From an uncultured Myxococcales bacterium (GTDB taxonomy: Bacteria; Myxococcota_A; Bradymonadia; Bradymonadales; Bradymonadaceae), in NCBI GenBank assembly GCA_913058025.1, contig CAJXPN010000329.1, positions 1 to 5,803 on the forward strand: 5,803 nt of DNA, in the 5' to 3' direction. Below are positions 1 through 5,289 of the stretch, piece after piece. Each line of letters begins with the position of its first letter. Positions within the stretch are counted from its first letter, which is position 1. The notes under the pieces were generated by a model. The model did no database searches. It was given only the letters and a program-made list of their open reading frames with translations, and was not told the DNA's origin. The translations under genes were made by a program, and so were the position numbers.

Positions 1-344
1 CCGAGCTCCTCGAGGTCAGCGCGGTGACCATCGGCGCGAACCCCGAGGCGACCGCCGTGCGGTCCTTCGGCGCGCGCCACTGGGCCGACGACGCCGACGA
101 CGACGCGCAGGACGCGCGCGCACTTCTTCGACTCGCCAAGCGTGGGCTGCTCACCGTCCGCTCGCAGCCCTCGGGTGCGGGCGCTGAGGACGTGGACGGT
201 GGCCAGCGCTCGCCGGACGAGACCGATGAGACAGACGCGGGGACGGGCGACGAGGTCGCTACGCGCTCCGCAGACACCACACCGGAGCCCTCCGAGCCGA
301 TCGCGCTCAGGCTCATCACATCCAAGCAGGGAGAAGCAGAATGA
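1..344 (+). CDS. Prohead maturation protease, C-terminal part (5' end outside window)
   Basis: This is the 3' end of an HK97-type prohead protease, the serine protease packaged in the procapsid that removes the capsid protein's N-terminal delta domain. The first full codon is at base 3, giving 113 residues. The frame is open to the left edge, so the GTG at 24 is an internal valine and not a start. The opening residues LLEVSAVTIGANPEA match the conserved 'EVS-V-ANP-A' strand near the end of the catalytic domain. The catalytic residues lie upstream, outside the window. About 70 residues follow that are low in complexity and rich in Asp, Glu, Thr and Ser, probably disordered. They could help scaffolding or interact with the capsid delta domain, but that is inference. 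The stop overlaps the capsid start as ATGA (341-344), and the next gene product is its presumed substrate. Family call strong; role of the tail unknown. Confidence 0.85.
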   Translation, partial: ELLEVSAVTIGANPEATAVRSFGARHWADDADDDAQDARALLRLAKRGLLTVRSQPSGAGAEDVDGGQRSPDETDETDAGTGDEVATRSADTTPEPSEPIALRLITSKQGEAE

Positions 345-1621
345 GCGACGAGAAGAAAGACGAGGGCATGACCTACGACCAGCTTCGTGAGTTCGTCCAG
401 GGTGAGATGAAGAACGCCGGCCTCGAGGGCCTGGGCGATGAGTTCCTCACCAACATGGAGGAGCACTACAAGCAGTGGTCGAAGTCGAGCGAGTCGGACA
501 AGGCGCGCGGCAACGCGGCGATGTTCCGCCAGGCCGTGGCCAACGGAGGCTCGGCGGTCGCACCGTTCGTGAAGTCGGACCCCAACGAGGTCACCCTGGG
601 CGGTATGCTGTGGGCGAAGATGGCGGCGTCCCGCCTCGGAGTCGAGCAGACTCGCGCCCTGGCCGACCGCCACGGCTTCGCCGCCGAGGTCAAGTCCCTC
701 GAGGCGGGCGCGTTCACGGCGGGCGGCTCGCTCATCGCCGAGGAGTTCAGCGCCGAGATCATCGAGCTGATGAAGCCGGTGGCCGCCGTCCGCGCGCTCG
801 GCGCGCGCGTCCTCCCCGTGCCCTCGGGTTCGATCACGCTGGGTCGCCAGAACTCGAGCGCGACGGTCTACTGGCTCGGCGAGTCCGACGCCATCTCCGA
901 GAGCCAGCCCGGGACCGGCCAGCTCAAGCTGGGCGCGAAGAAGCTCGGCGCGCTCGTCCCCGTGAGCAACGACCTCCTGCGTCGCGCCCCCGCCGCCGCC
1001 GCCGCGATGATCCGTCAGGATCTCGTGACCGAGTTCGCCAACGCTGAGGACGTCGGGTTCCTGCGTGGCTCGGGCTCCGAGTTCGAGCCCAAGGGCCTGG
1101 TGAGCTACGTCGCCTCCGGCAACCAGTTCAACGGCACCGGCACGGTCAACCTCGACAACGTGACGATCGACCTGATCAAGGCGCTCTACAAGGTCGAGGG
1201 CGCCGACCACGTCAACATGACGAGCCCCGGCTGGCTCATGAACCCGCGCGCCGCGTTCGGGATCATGCTGCTCAAGACCACCGACGGCTACTACCCGTTC
1301 ATGCAGGAGATGGCGCAGTCGGGGACCATCCTCGCCTACGCGTACCGCAAGTCCAACAACGTCACCAAGGCCACCGGCACGGGCGACACGAAGAGCCGCA
1401 TCTTCTTCGGCGACTGGGCGCAGTACCTCATCGCCGACACGCTCAACTTCGAGCTCTCCGAGTCGGACACCGCCTCCTACGGCACGAGCAACGCCAAGTC
1501 CGCCTACGCGCGAGACGAGACGGTCATCCGTGGCCTCCACGAGGTCGACGGCGCGCCGCGCCACGACGACGCCTTCGCGATCATCAACGAGGTCGAGTAC
1601 GGCGAGTCCCTCGACTCCTGA
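341..1621 (+). CDS. Major capsid protein, HK97 fold
   Basis: The product, 426 residues, is the shell subunit of the icosahedral head. Residues 1 to about 125 are charged and helix-prone and correspond to the delta domain, which acts as internal scaffold and is clipped by the upstream protease; cleavage probably falls shortly before AGGSLIAEEFS (127-137). The stretch AEEFSAEIIELMKPVAAVRALGA (133-155) is the typical start of the mature family core. Residues about 163-200 form the E-loop region, followed by the P-domain start (LVPVSNDLLRRAP) and an alanine run (218-222) encoded by repeated GCC. LMNPRAAFGIMLLK (299-312) and DETVIRGLHEVDG (392-404) are typical family segments. HK97 gp5 is 385 residues, so length is normal. 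AGGGAG at 328-333 lies seven bases before the ATG. Two in-frame TGA stops follow in tandem (1619-1624). Covalent crosslinking as in HK97 cannot be judged. No separate scaffold gene lies between this gene and the protease. Confidence 0.95.
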   Translation: MSDEKKDEGMTYDQLREFVQGEMKNAGLEGLGDEFLTNMEEHYKQWSKSSESDKARGNAAMFRQAVANGGSAVAPFVKSDPNEVTLGGMLWAKMAASRLGVEQTRALADRHGFAAEVKSLEAGAFTAGGSLIAEEFSAEIIELMKPVAAVRALGARVLPVPSGSITLGRQNSSATVYWLGESDAISESQPGTGQLKLGAKKLGALVPVSNDLLRRAPAAAAAMIRQDLVTEFANAEDVGFLRGSGSEFEPKGLVSYVASGNQFNGTGTVNLDNVTIDLIKALYKVEGADHVNMTSPGWLMNPRAAFGIMLLKTTDGYYPFMQEMAQSGTILAYAYRKSNNVTKATGTGDTKSRIFFGDWAQYLIADTLNFELSESDTASYGTSNAKSAYARDETVIRGLHEVDGAPRHDDAFAIINEVEYGESLDS

Positions 1622-1627
1622 TGAGTC

Positions 1628-1658
1628 GGCCGGGCGCGCCGCGTGAGCGCGCCTGGTC
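1628..1658 (+). terminator. Strong GC hairpin just after the capsid gene; candidate attenuator or RNA-stabilising element
   Basis: Bases 1628-1639 pair with 1647-1658: 12 base pairs including two G-U wobbles, with a 7-base loop at 1640-1646. The innermost seven pairs (GGCGCGC with GCGCGCC) are perfect. It begins six bases after the capsid stop. No T-run follows (the next bases are CCATCCTCACG), so it is not a classical intrinsic terminator. Partial termination, or protection of the abundant capsid mRNA from 3' decay, are the likely roles; both are inference. The pairing itself is read directly from the sequence. Confidence 0.45.
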
Positions 1659-1698
1659 CCCATCCTCACGCACAGCAGACCGACACTCAGACACCATC

Positions 1699-1703
1699 AG
1701 GAG
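1699..1703 (+). promoter_or_regulatory. Shine-Dalgarno site that fixes the start of the 1712 gene
   Basis: AGGAG stands eight bases before the ATG at 1712. The frame is also open back to a GTG at 1643, but that GTG lies in the loop of the hairpin, lacks a good Shine-Dalgarno site, and would add 23 low-complexity residues. The ATG at 1712 is therefore chosen. Confidence 0.8.
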
Positions 1704-1711
1704 CTCATGAC

Positions 1712-2128
1712 ATGAACGCGTCTCAGAAAGACATCGGGGCCTACATCAAGCCGGCCCTCTCCATCGCCCCCGTCAGCACGGACGGCTCCGCCGACGTCAG
1801 CGGCTCGGGCATCGACCGCGTCGGCTACTACAGCGGCGTCGTCGTCTGCGCGATCGGCGCGGCCTCCGGGTCGCCTTCGGCGCAGTCGATCGTCTTCCAG
1901 CTCGAGGAGTCCTCGGACAACTCGACGTTCGCCGCCGTCGCCGGCGCGACCGTCACCATCACCGCCGACGACACGCTCGGCGAGCTCGACGTCGACCTCT
2001 CGGCGCGCAAGCGCTACCTGCGCGTCGTGTGCACCGACGCCACGGCGTTCACGGCGGGCACCACGCCCGCGAACATCGTCACGGCGAGCATCGTGCTCGG
2101 CGGCGCCGACAGCCTGCCGGCGACCTGA
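1712..2128 (+). CDS. Candidate capsid decoration (head) protein
   Basis: The product is 138 residues, with no signal peptide or membrane segment. It is rich in Ala, Val, Ser, Thr and Asp and looks all-beta. The stretch IVFQLEESSDNSTFAAVAGA (60-79), followed by an acidic segment and KRYLRVVCTDATAF (100-113), resembles a class of small phage proteins with a 'LQESDDNSTF...KRYLRV' pattern, usually annotated hypothetical and often found among head genes. Its place immediately after the capsid gene, behind its own Shine-Dalgarno site and a 90-base gap, suggests a protein made in large amounts, such as a decoration or cement protein on the capsid surface. That role is inferred from position and composition, not from a named domain. 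Alternatives are a minor head protein or a receptor-like surface domain. The stop overlaps the next start as TGATG. Confidence 0.6.
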   Translation: MNASQKDIGAYIKPALSIAPVSTDGSADVSGSGIDRVGYYSGVVVCAIGAASGSPSAQSIVFQLEESSDNSTFAAVAGATVTITADDTLGELDVDLSARKRYLRVVCTDATAFTAGTTPANIVTASIVLGGADSLPAT

Positions 2129-2355
2129 TGGCGGACCGCACTCGCATCAGGTTCGTGCGTGAGTGGAGCCGGCATCACCCGGTCGGCCACGTCGAGGATC
2201 TGCCCTCACACATCGCCAGGCGGCTGTGTGAGGGCGACGAGCCCTTCGCCCGCGAGGTCACCCTCGAGGGCGAGTACGTCCACCGCGCCATCACCAGCGC
2301 GCGCCCGACCGTCAGGCCGAAGCGCGCGAAGAAGAAGAAGGACGCCGCCGAATGA
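2128..2355 (+). CDS. Small basic protein of the head-connector region, function unknown
   Basis: A 75-residue product whose ATG shares its A with the stop of the upstream gene (TGATG, 2126-2130). I see no convincing Shine-Dalgarno site, so it probably depends on reinitiation by ribosomes finishing the upstream gene. The N-terminal part (RIRFVREWSRHHPVGHVEDL, 6-25) followed by PSHIARRLCEG resembles small proteins often found next to phage connector genes, which have a beta-strand start and a 'G-x-V-x-x-LP-x-x-IA-x-x-L' segment. The C-terminus is strongly basic (KRAKKKKDAAE). Longer reading to an upstream ATG at 2029 would run in a shadow frame across the preceding gene and is rejected. The gene holds an 11-bp perfect inverted repeat (2202-2235) described separately. 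It is probably real because it fits exactly between coupled neighbours; function not recognised. Confidence 0.7.
   Translation: MADRTRIRFVREWSRHHPVGHVEDLPSHIARRLCEGDEPFAREVTLEGEYVHRAITSARPTVRPKRAKKKKDAAE
2202..2235 (+). repeat. Perfect 11-bp inverted repeat (RNA hairpin) inside the 75-residue gene
   Basis: GCCCTCACACA (2202-2212) is the exact reverse complement of TGTGTGAGGGC (2225-2235), with 12 bases between. Within the spacer GCC (2215-2217) can pair with GGC (2222-2224), leaving a two-base bulge (2213-2214) and a four-base loop. It lies wholly within codons for LPSHIARRLCEG. Third codon positions pair with third codon positions (2205-2232, 2208-2229, 2211-2226). The two bases unusual for this genome, the A of Ser TCA (2208) and the T of Cys TGT (2229), pair with each other. 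No T-run follows. Confidence 0.85.
2328..2342 (+). promoter_or_regulatory. Purine-rich ribosome binding region embedded in the lysine codons
   Basis: Four GAA units (GAAGAAGAAGAA) run into GGA, ending in AAGGA at 2338-2342, nine bases before the ATG at 2352. The same bases encode the KKKK run of the upstream protein, so the basic tail and the ribosome binding site of the connector gene share sequence. Confidence 0.55.
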
Positions 2356-3029
2356 CCCTGCTCGACGCCACAGCACTGACCACCGTGGACGCGCTCACTG
2401 ACGAGCTCGGCCTGACCGGTGAGCAGTCCGTCACCCGGCTCCAGCGGTCGGTGATGGTGGCGTCTGCGCAGGTCGCGAGCTACCTCGGCCGCCGCGTCCA
2501 CTACGGCGCGGCGGTCGTCGAGGTCCTCCCGGCGACGGGCGGCGGCGTCCTCCTGCTCTCTCGCACTCCTGCGCTCAGCGTGGCGAGCGTGACGCTCTCG
2601 ACCGATGGGGGCGCCACCTCGACCACTATCGACTCCAGCGACTACACCCTCGAGGTGGGCGTCGACGGCGACGACAACGCGGGCATCCTGCGCAGCCTTG
2701 CCGGCGGCTGGGGGTTCTCCGGCCGCCGCGTGGGCGCCTCGGGTGACCCGCTCCCCGGCACCGAGTCCGAGGCCTACACCGTCACCTACGCGGGCGGCTG
2801 GGTGACTCCGGCTCAGGCGACTGACGAGCTCGCGCGCACGCTCCCCTTCGACCTCGAGGGCGCCGTCCTCGACCTGGCCGCGCAGTCGTGGAAGACGCGC
2901 GGTCGCGACAAGTCGATCGTCAAGCGCTCCACGCTCGGGGCGTCCGTCACGTTCGCTCAGGGCGCCGACGGGGGCCTCCCCGCCGACGTTCGGGCCGTGC
3001 TCGACCGCTACAAGCGGAGGGCCATATGA
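2352..3029 (+). CDS. Head-tail connector (gp6-like adaptor)
   Basis: A 225-residue protein of the gp6-like connector family, which forms a ring below the portal and joins it to the head-closure proteins after DNA packaging. Features in order: a helical N-terminus ending in VASYLGRRV (41-49), the family's usual 'A...yLgR' helix; a beta segment GGVLLLSRTPALSVASVTLS (64-83), typical of 'L-L-x-PV-SV-xSV'; GILRSL and YTVTYAGGW (142-150), the 'vtYtaGW' strand; LPFDLEGAVLDLAAQSWKTR (164-183), the second helical part; and a C-terminal ADVRAVLDRYKRR (211-223), matching the usual 'L...V...L..yrr' ending. HK97 gp6 is about half as long; longer forms with an expanded beta region are common in actinophages. 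Start overlaps the upstream stop as ATGA. Family call good; exact ring position inferred from gene order. Confidence 0.8.
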   Translation: MTLLDATALTTVDALTDELGLTGEQSVTRLQRSVMVASAQVASYLGRRVHYGAAVVEVLPATGGGVLLLSRTPALSVASVTLSTDGGATSTTIDSSDYTLEVGVDGDDNAGILRSLAGGWGFSGRRVGASGDPLPGTESEAYTVTYAGGWVTPAQATDELARTLPFDLEGAVLDLAAQSWKTRGRDKSIVKRSTLGASVTFAQGADGGLPADVRAVLDRYKRRAI

Positions 3030-3355
3030 CGTGGTGGCGAGACGGCTTCACCGACACCTACTCCTACGCGCTCCCGGCTGGGCTGGGTGACGACGCTGAG
3101 CTCACGTTCGGCGACGTCGTCACCGGCGCGACCGGGCGGCTCGTCCTCAACACCGAGCGCACGCGCTCGGTCGACGAGCAGGAGATCGTGACGACCCACC
3201 AACTCCAGACCGAGGTGGTCCTCGTGCAGGGCGCGCGGGTCTGGATTGACAGCGCCGACACGGGCTCCGTGGCTGCGTCCCTCTCGGTGCGCTCGATCGA
3301 GCGCGCGAGCGACCTCGGCGGCGGCGGCACCCTCTACGAGGTGAGGCTGTCATGA
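3026..3355 (+). CDS. Head-closure / neck protein candidate
   Basis: The product is 109 residues and starts at an ATGA overlap with the connector gene, with GGAGG at 3016-3020 five bases upstream. The frame continues upstream (to a start at 2888), but that extension is an arginine-rich shadow of the connector gene. The sequence is beta-rich, with an N-terminal Trp pair (TWWRDGF, 2-8) and a strand-turn pattern through VLVQGARVWIDSADTGSVAA (65-84), where 'G-x-x-V' precedes the disorder-prone turn, ending in a strand (LYEVRLS). Size, fold character and position between connector and gp10-like genes match head-closure proteins of the SPP1 gp16 / HK97 gp9 type, which seal the head exit after packaging. 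The sequence resemblance is weak and the role rests mainly on gene order. Confidence 0.65.
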   Translation: MTWWRDGFTDTYSYALPAGLGDDAELTFGDVVTGATGRLVLNTERTRSVDEQEIVTTHQLQTEVVLVQGARVWIDSADTGSVAASLSVRSIERASDLGGGGTLYEVRLS

Positions 3356-3780
3356 TCAAGATTCGAGTCACAGGCTCCGACCGCGCGCGCCGCAAGCTCA
3401 AGAAGCTCGCCAAGACGACCCCCGACGCCGTCGCCTACGCGATGATGAAGTTCGGCGAGATCATCATGGACGCGAGCGTCGACCGCACCCCCGTGGCCAC
3501 GGGCGAGCTGCGCGACTCCGCCTACGTGTCGCCCCCGATGCGGCGCGGGTTCTTCCAGCTCGTCGAGCTCGGCTACGGCGCAGACTACGCCCCCGAGGTC
3601 CACGAGAAGACCGAGAAGAGCTACCGCTCGGGCGAGCCCAAGTTCCTCCAGAAGGCCGTGATGACCGAGGCGAGGGGCCAGCTTGGCCAGCTCGCGGTCT
3701 GGGCTACCGCCTACATCAAGCGCAACGCCTCGGCGCCGTCGCGCGGGAAGTACCCGGCCAGGCCGAAGGGGGGCTCATGA
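3352..3780 (+). CDS. HK97 gp10-like neck / tail-completion protein
   Basis: A 142-residue protein of the HK97 gp10 family, which acts at the interface between head and tail tube. The family signature is clear: a basic N-terminal helix (RARRKLKKLAKTTPDAVAYA, 11-30), the hallmark TPVATGELRDSAYV (46-59), then VELGYGADYAPEVHEKTEK (71-89), matching 'v-fg-xY-x-xyVe-gt', and the EPKFLQKAV segment (95-103), matching 'pFl-pAl'. A C-terminal helix and a basic tail follow. Length is normal for the family. Start is an ATGA overlap; GAGGTGA at 3338-3344 is a good Shine-Dalgarno site seven bases upstream. Confidence 0.88.
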   Translation: MIKIRVTGSDRARRKLKKLAKTTPDAVAYAMMKFGEIIMDASVDRTPVATGELRDSAYVSPPMRRGFFQLVELGYGADYAPEVHEKTEKSYRSGEPKFLQKAVMTEARGQLGQLAVWATAYIKRNASAPSRGKYPARPKGGS

Positions 3781-4169
3781 CGCCTCACGTCGACATCGCC
3801 GCCGCGCTCGTGGCCGCCTCGCTCGGGACGCTGGGTACCGACCTGTTCTACGGCCCGGTCCAGGACAGCGGGCAGGTGCCCAACGCCGTGATCTTCGTGC
3901 TCAACGTGGGCGGGTTCGCGCCGGTCCCCGACATGGGCGGCGCCGACGCGCCCGACCTGCGCGAGCGGTCGGTTCAGGTGCGCGTGCGCAGCGAGAAGGC
4001 CGCCTACACGGCGGGCGAGGCGATCGCGCAGGCTGTCTGGGAGGCCATCCACAAACGGCAGCCCGCCGGCTACGTGAGCTGGGAGGCGGGTGAGCCAATC
4101 TACATCGAGCGTGACGAGTCCGGTCGTCACCACTGGTCCATCAACACACTCGTGCGAACGCACGACTGA
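3777..4169 (+). CDS. Tail terminator protein
   Basis: The product is 130 residues. Tail terminators (lambda gpU / SPP1 gp17 type) cap the finished tail tube and dock it to the head. Visible here: an N-terminal helix (VDIAAALVAASLGTLG, 5-20), PNAVIFVLNVGG (35-46) as the first strand, RERSVQVRVRSEKAAYTAGEAIAQAVWEAI (62-91), which is the family's 'R-x-x-vqv-vR---y-xA---a--v---l' strand-helix unit, and a C-terminal DESGRHHWSINTLVRT (113-128), the usual 'd--GR-x-xs-nf-v' strand. Position directly after the gp10-like gene and before the tail tube supports the role. It starts at an ATGA overlap, behind a G-rich stretch (3766-3773). It is the last gene in the overlap chain; the downstream gap is 15 bases. 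Confidence 0.75.
   Translation: MTPHVDIAAALVAASLGTLGTDLFYGPVQDSGQVPNAVIFVLNVGGFAPVPDMGGADAPDLRERSVQVRVRSEKAAYTAGEAIAQAVWEAIHKRQPAGYVSWEAGEPIYIERDESGRHHWSINTLVRTHD
4150..4165 (+). repeat. Small hairpin at the neck/tail gene boundary
   Basis: TCGTGC (4150-4155) pairs with GCACGA (4160-4165) around a GAAC tetraloop, six perfect pairs. It sits at the very end of the tail terminator gene, ending one base before its TGA, and about 20 bases before the first tail-tube start. It may limit coupling or mark a transcript end, but it is short and lacks a T-run. The pairing is seen directly; any role is inference. Confidence 0.4.
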
Positions 4170-4173
4170 GAAG

Positions 4174-4178
4174 AGAGG
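4174..4178 (+). promoter_or_regulatory. Shine-Dalgarno site of the first tail-tube gene
   Basis: AGAGG lies six bases before the ATG at 4185, within the 15-base gap after the tail terminator stop. It gives the tail-tube gene independent initiation, unlike the ATGA-coupled genes to its left. Confidence 0.7.
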
Positions 4179-4184
4179 TAGCGC

Positions 4185-4583
4185 ATGGGAGTCAATGTTG
4201 GATTTGAAGGGACGCTCGAGGTGTCCACGGACGGGAGCTCGTACTCCGCCATCGGCGGAGCGAACAGCGTGAGCGCGAACATGGCGCGCGCCATGCACGA
4301 GATCACCGACTTCGACGACACCGCCGTCAACCGCATCGCCGGGCTCAAGGATTCGAGTTCGAGCGTCAGCGGCCACTACATCGGCGACGACGCGGGTCAG
4401 GTGATCCTCAAGAACGCCACCGCTTCGGGCAACGACGTCTACCTGCGCTACCGCCCCGACGGCACGCTCGGGTTCGTACTCCAGGGCAAGATCGAGAACT
4501 ACAACGTGGGCGGCGACCCCGGCTCCACGGTGACGTTCGACAGTTCGTTCCAGGCCAATACCGCCTGGACCGTCGAGTCCTGA
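4185..4583 (+). CDS. Tail tube protein (major tail protein family), shorter paralog
   Basis: The product is 132 residues and beta-rich, with no signal peptide. Tail tube proteins stack as rings to form the hollow tube through which DNA passes. The N-terminal strand GFEGTLEVSTDGSSYSAIGGA (6-26), the loop-helix MARAMHEITDFDDTAVNRIAGLKDSSSSVSG (33-63), and closing strands VYLRYR (85-90) and FVLQGKIENYNV (97-108) then STVTFDSSFQAN (114-125) follow the usual pattern of small tail-tube proteins of the TP901-1/lambda-V type: 'W--i-g-----s-----e-TdF-D-------gL-d---s-sG'. The place after the tail terminator and before the chaperone is standard for the major tail protein. Residues 43-57 match residues 116-130 of the next protein, suggesting the two are related. 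Which of the two forms the bulk of the tube cannot be told. First codons are less GC-rich than elsewhere, as is common for well-translated genes. Confidence 0.8.
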   Translation: MGVNVGFEGTLEVSTDGSSYSAIGGANSVSANMARAMHEITDFDDTAVNRIAGLKDSSSSVSGHYIGDDAGQVILKNATASGNDVYLRYRPDGTLGFVLQGKIENYNVGGDPGSTVTFDSSFQANTAWTVES

Positions 4584-4597
4584 TTCCACCCACTCAC

Positions 4598-4607
4598 GAG
4601 GAGGTGA
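4598..4607 (+). promoter_or_regulatory. Very strong Shine-Dalgarno site of the second tail-tube gene
   Basis: GAGGAGGTGA is an almost complete complement of the 16S rRNA 3' end, with three bases to the ATG at 4611 (seven counted from the GGAGG core). It is the best ribosome binding site in the window. CTCAC (4593-4597) can pair with GTGAG (4604-4608), leaving GAGGAG in the loop. A GTG at 4605 is in frame but lies within the site itself. Confidence 0.8.
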
Positions 4608-4610
4608 GCC

Positions 4611-5279
4611 ATGGCGACAGCCGGATACAGCGCGAGCGTTCTCGTGAGCGGGACGAGCACAGCTATGACAGACGAGGCGACCACTCAGGTGGGCGCCACG
4701 AAGAGCTACTACATTACGAGCCTGACGAAGCGCATTCTCGACCCCGCCGTCGCGGTGGTCGTCGAGGACGCCACGGTCGTGGTCGCGGCGAGTAACTACA
4801 GCGTCGACCACCTCGCCGGGCGCGTGACGTTCGTGGCGGGCTACACCGTCAACGGCGCGGTCACCGTCACGGCGAGCTACCTCCCCACCCTCGAGGTGGG
4901 CACGGCGCGCGGCTTCAGCTTCGGCACGATGCGCTCGATGCTCGACAAGACGGTCTTCGGCGACACCGCCACTGACCGGCGCGCCGGGCTCGCCGACTGC
5001 TCGGGCACGCTCGACCGGCTCGACGTGGGCACCGACGACCTCGACGGCGGCGCGGGGACCGTCACGCTCGCGGGCATCCTCGCCGCCGGCGACTACACGC
5101 TCGTCAAGGTCGTCCCCGACACGAGCGACACCGACACATTCTTCGCGTGCTGGGCTCGGCTCGAGTCCGACGCGCTCTCCGCCGACGTGGCCGACCTGGT
5201 CACCGCGTCGCTCTCCTACCAGGGCGTCGTCCCTGGCAACGCCACCCAGTCGTTCTGGCTGGGCGACACCACAGCATGA
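4611..5279 (+). CDS. Tail protein: tail-tube domain with an N-terminal beta extension
   Basis: A 222-residue, mostly beta protein. Residues about 28-92 form an extra beta unit: KRILDPAVAVVVEDATVVVA (40-59), NYSVDHLAGRVTF (62-74) and a closing strand AVTVTASYL (83-91). This 'iLDP---v-v-----v----Y-vD-l-G-vtF' pattern occurs in phage tail proteins. From about residue 98 a tail-tube-like domain follows, with FGDTATDRRAGLADC (116-130) matching FDDTAVNRIAGLKDS (43-57) of the preceding protein at nine of fifteen positions, then strands through GTVTLAGILA, YTLVKVVPD and VTASLSYQG. It may be the main tube subunit with a surface domain, or a minor tube component beside the 132-residue paralog. The very strong Shine-Dalgarno site suggests high output and favours a major structural role. 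Family call reasonable; division of labour unknown. Confidence 0.7.
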   Translation: MATAGYSASVLVSGTSTAMTDEATTQVGATKSYYITSLTKRILDPAVAVVVEDATVVVAASNYSVDHLAGRVTFVAGYTVNGAVTVTASYLPTLEVGTARGFSFGTMRSMLDKTVFGDTATDRRAGLADCSGTLDRLDVGTDDLDGGAGTVTLAGILAAGDYTLVKVVPDTSDTDTFFACWARLESDALSADVADLVTASLSYQGVVPGNATQSFWLGDTTA

Positions 5280-5281
5280 GG
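5277..5281 (+). promoter_or_regulatory. Shine-Dalgarno site overlapping the upstream stop
   Basis: TGAGG contains the stop codon of the second tail protein (5277-5279) and lies eight bases before the ATG at 5290. Initiation of the chaperone gene is thus linked to termination upstream without a start/stop overlap. An ATG at 5276 in another frame reaches a stop within five codons and is not a gene. Confidence 0.6.
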
Positions 5282-5289
5282 CACCCGTC

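Noticed and set aside
466..837. Minus-strand frame of 123 codons within the capsid gene
   Set aside because: It is antisense to the conserved capsid sequence, is rich in Ala, Arg and Ser, and has no motif; a GC-rich shadow.
988..1005. GCC trinucleotide run as a microsatellite of interest
   Set aside because: It encodes the short alanine run of the capsid P-domain start and is ordinary in GC-rich coding sequence.
475..1047. 190-codon plus-strand frame inside the capsid gene
   Set aside because: Extremely Arg/Gly-rich product read out of phase with the major capsid protein; an out-of-frame artefact.
1643..1711. GTG at 1643 as start of the decoration protein candidate
   Set aside because: It falls in the loop of the post-capsid hairpin, lacks a good Shine-Dalgarno site, and adds a low-complexity stretch; ATG 1712 with AGGAG eight bases upstream is better.
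2029..2127. N-terminal extension of the 75-residue protein back to ATG 2029
   Set aside because: The added part is a His/Arg-rich out-of-frame reading of the upstream gene; the TGATG overlap at 2126-2130 is the natural start.
2888..3025. N-terminal extension of the head-closure protein to ATG 2888
   Set aside because: The 46 added residues are an Arg-rich shadow of the connector gene's C-terminal helix; the ATGA start at 3026 has GGAGG five bases upstream.
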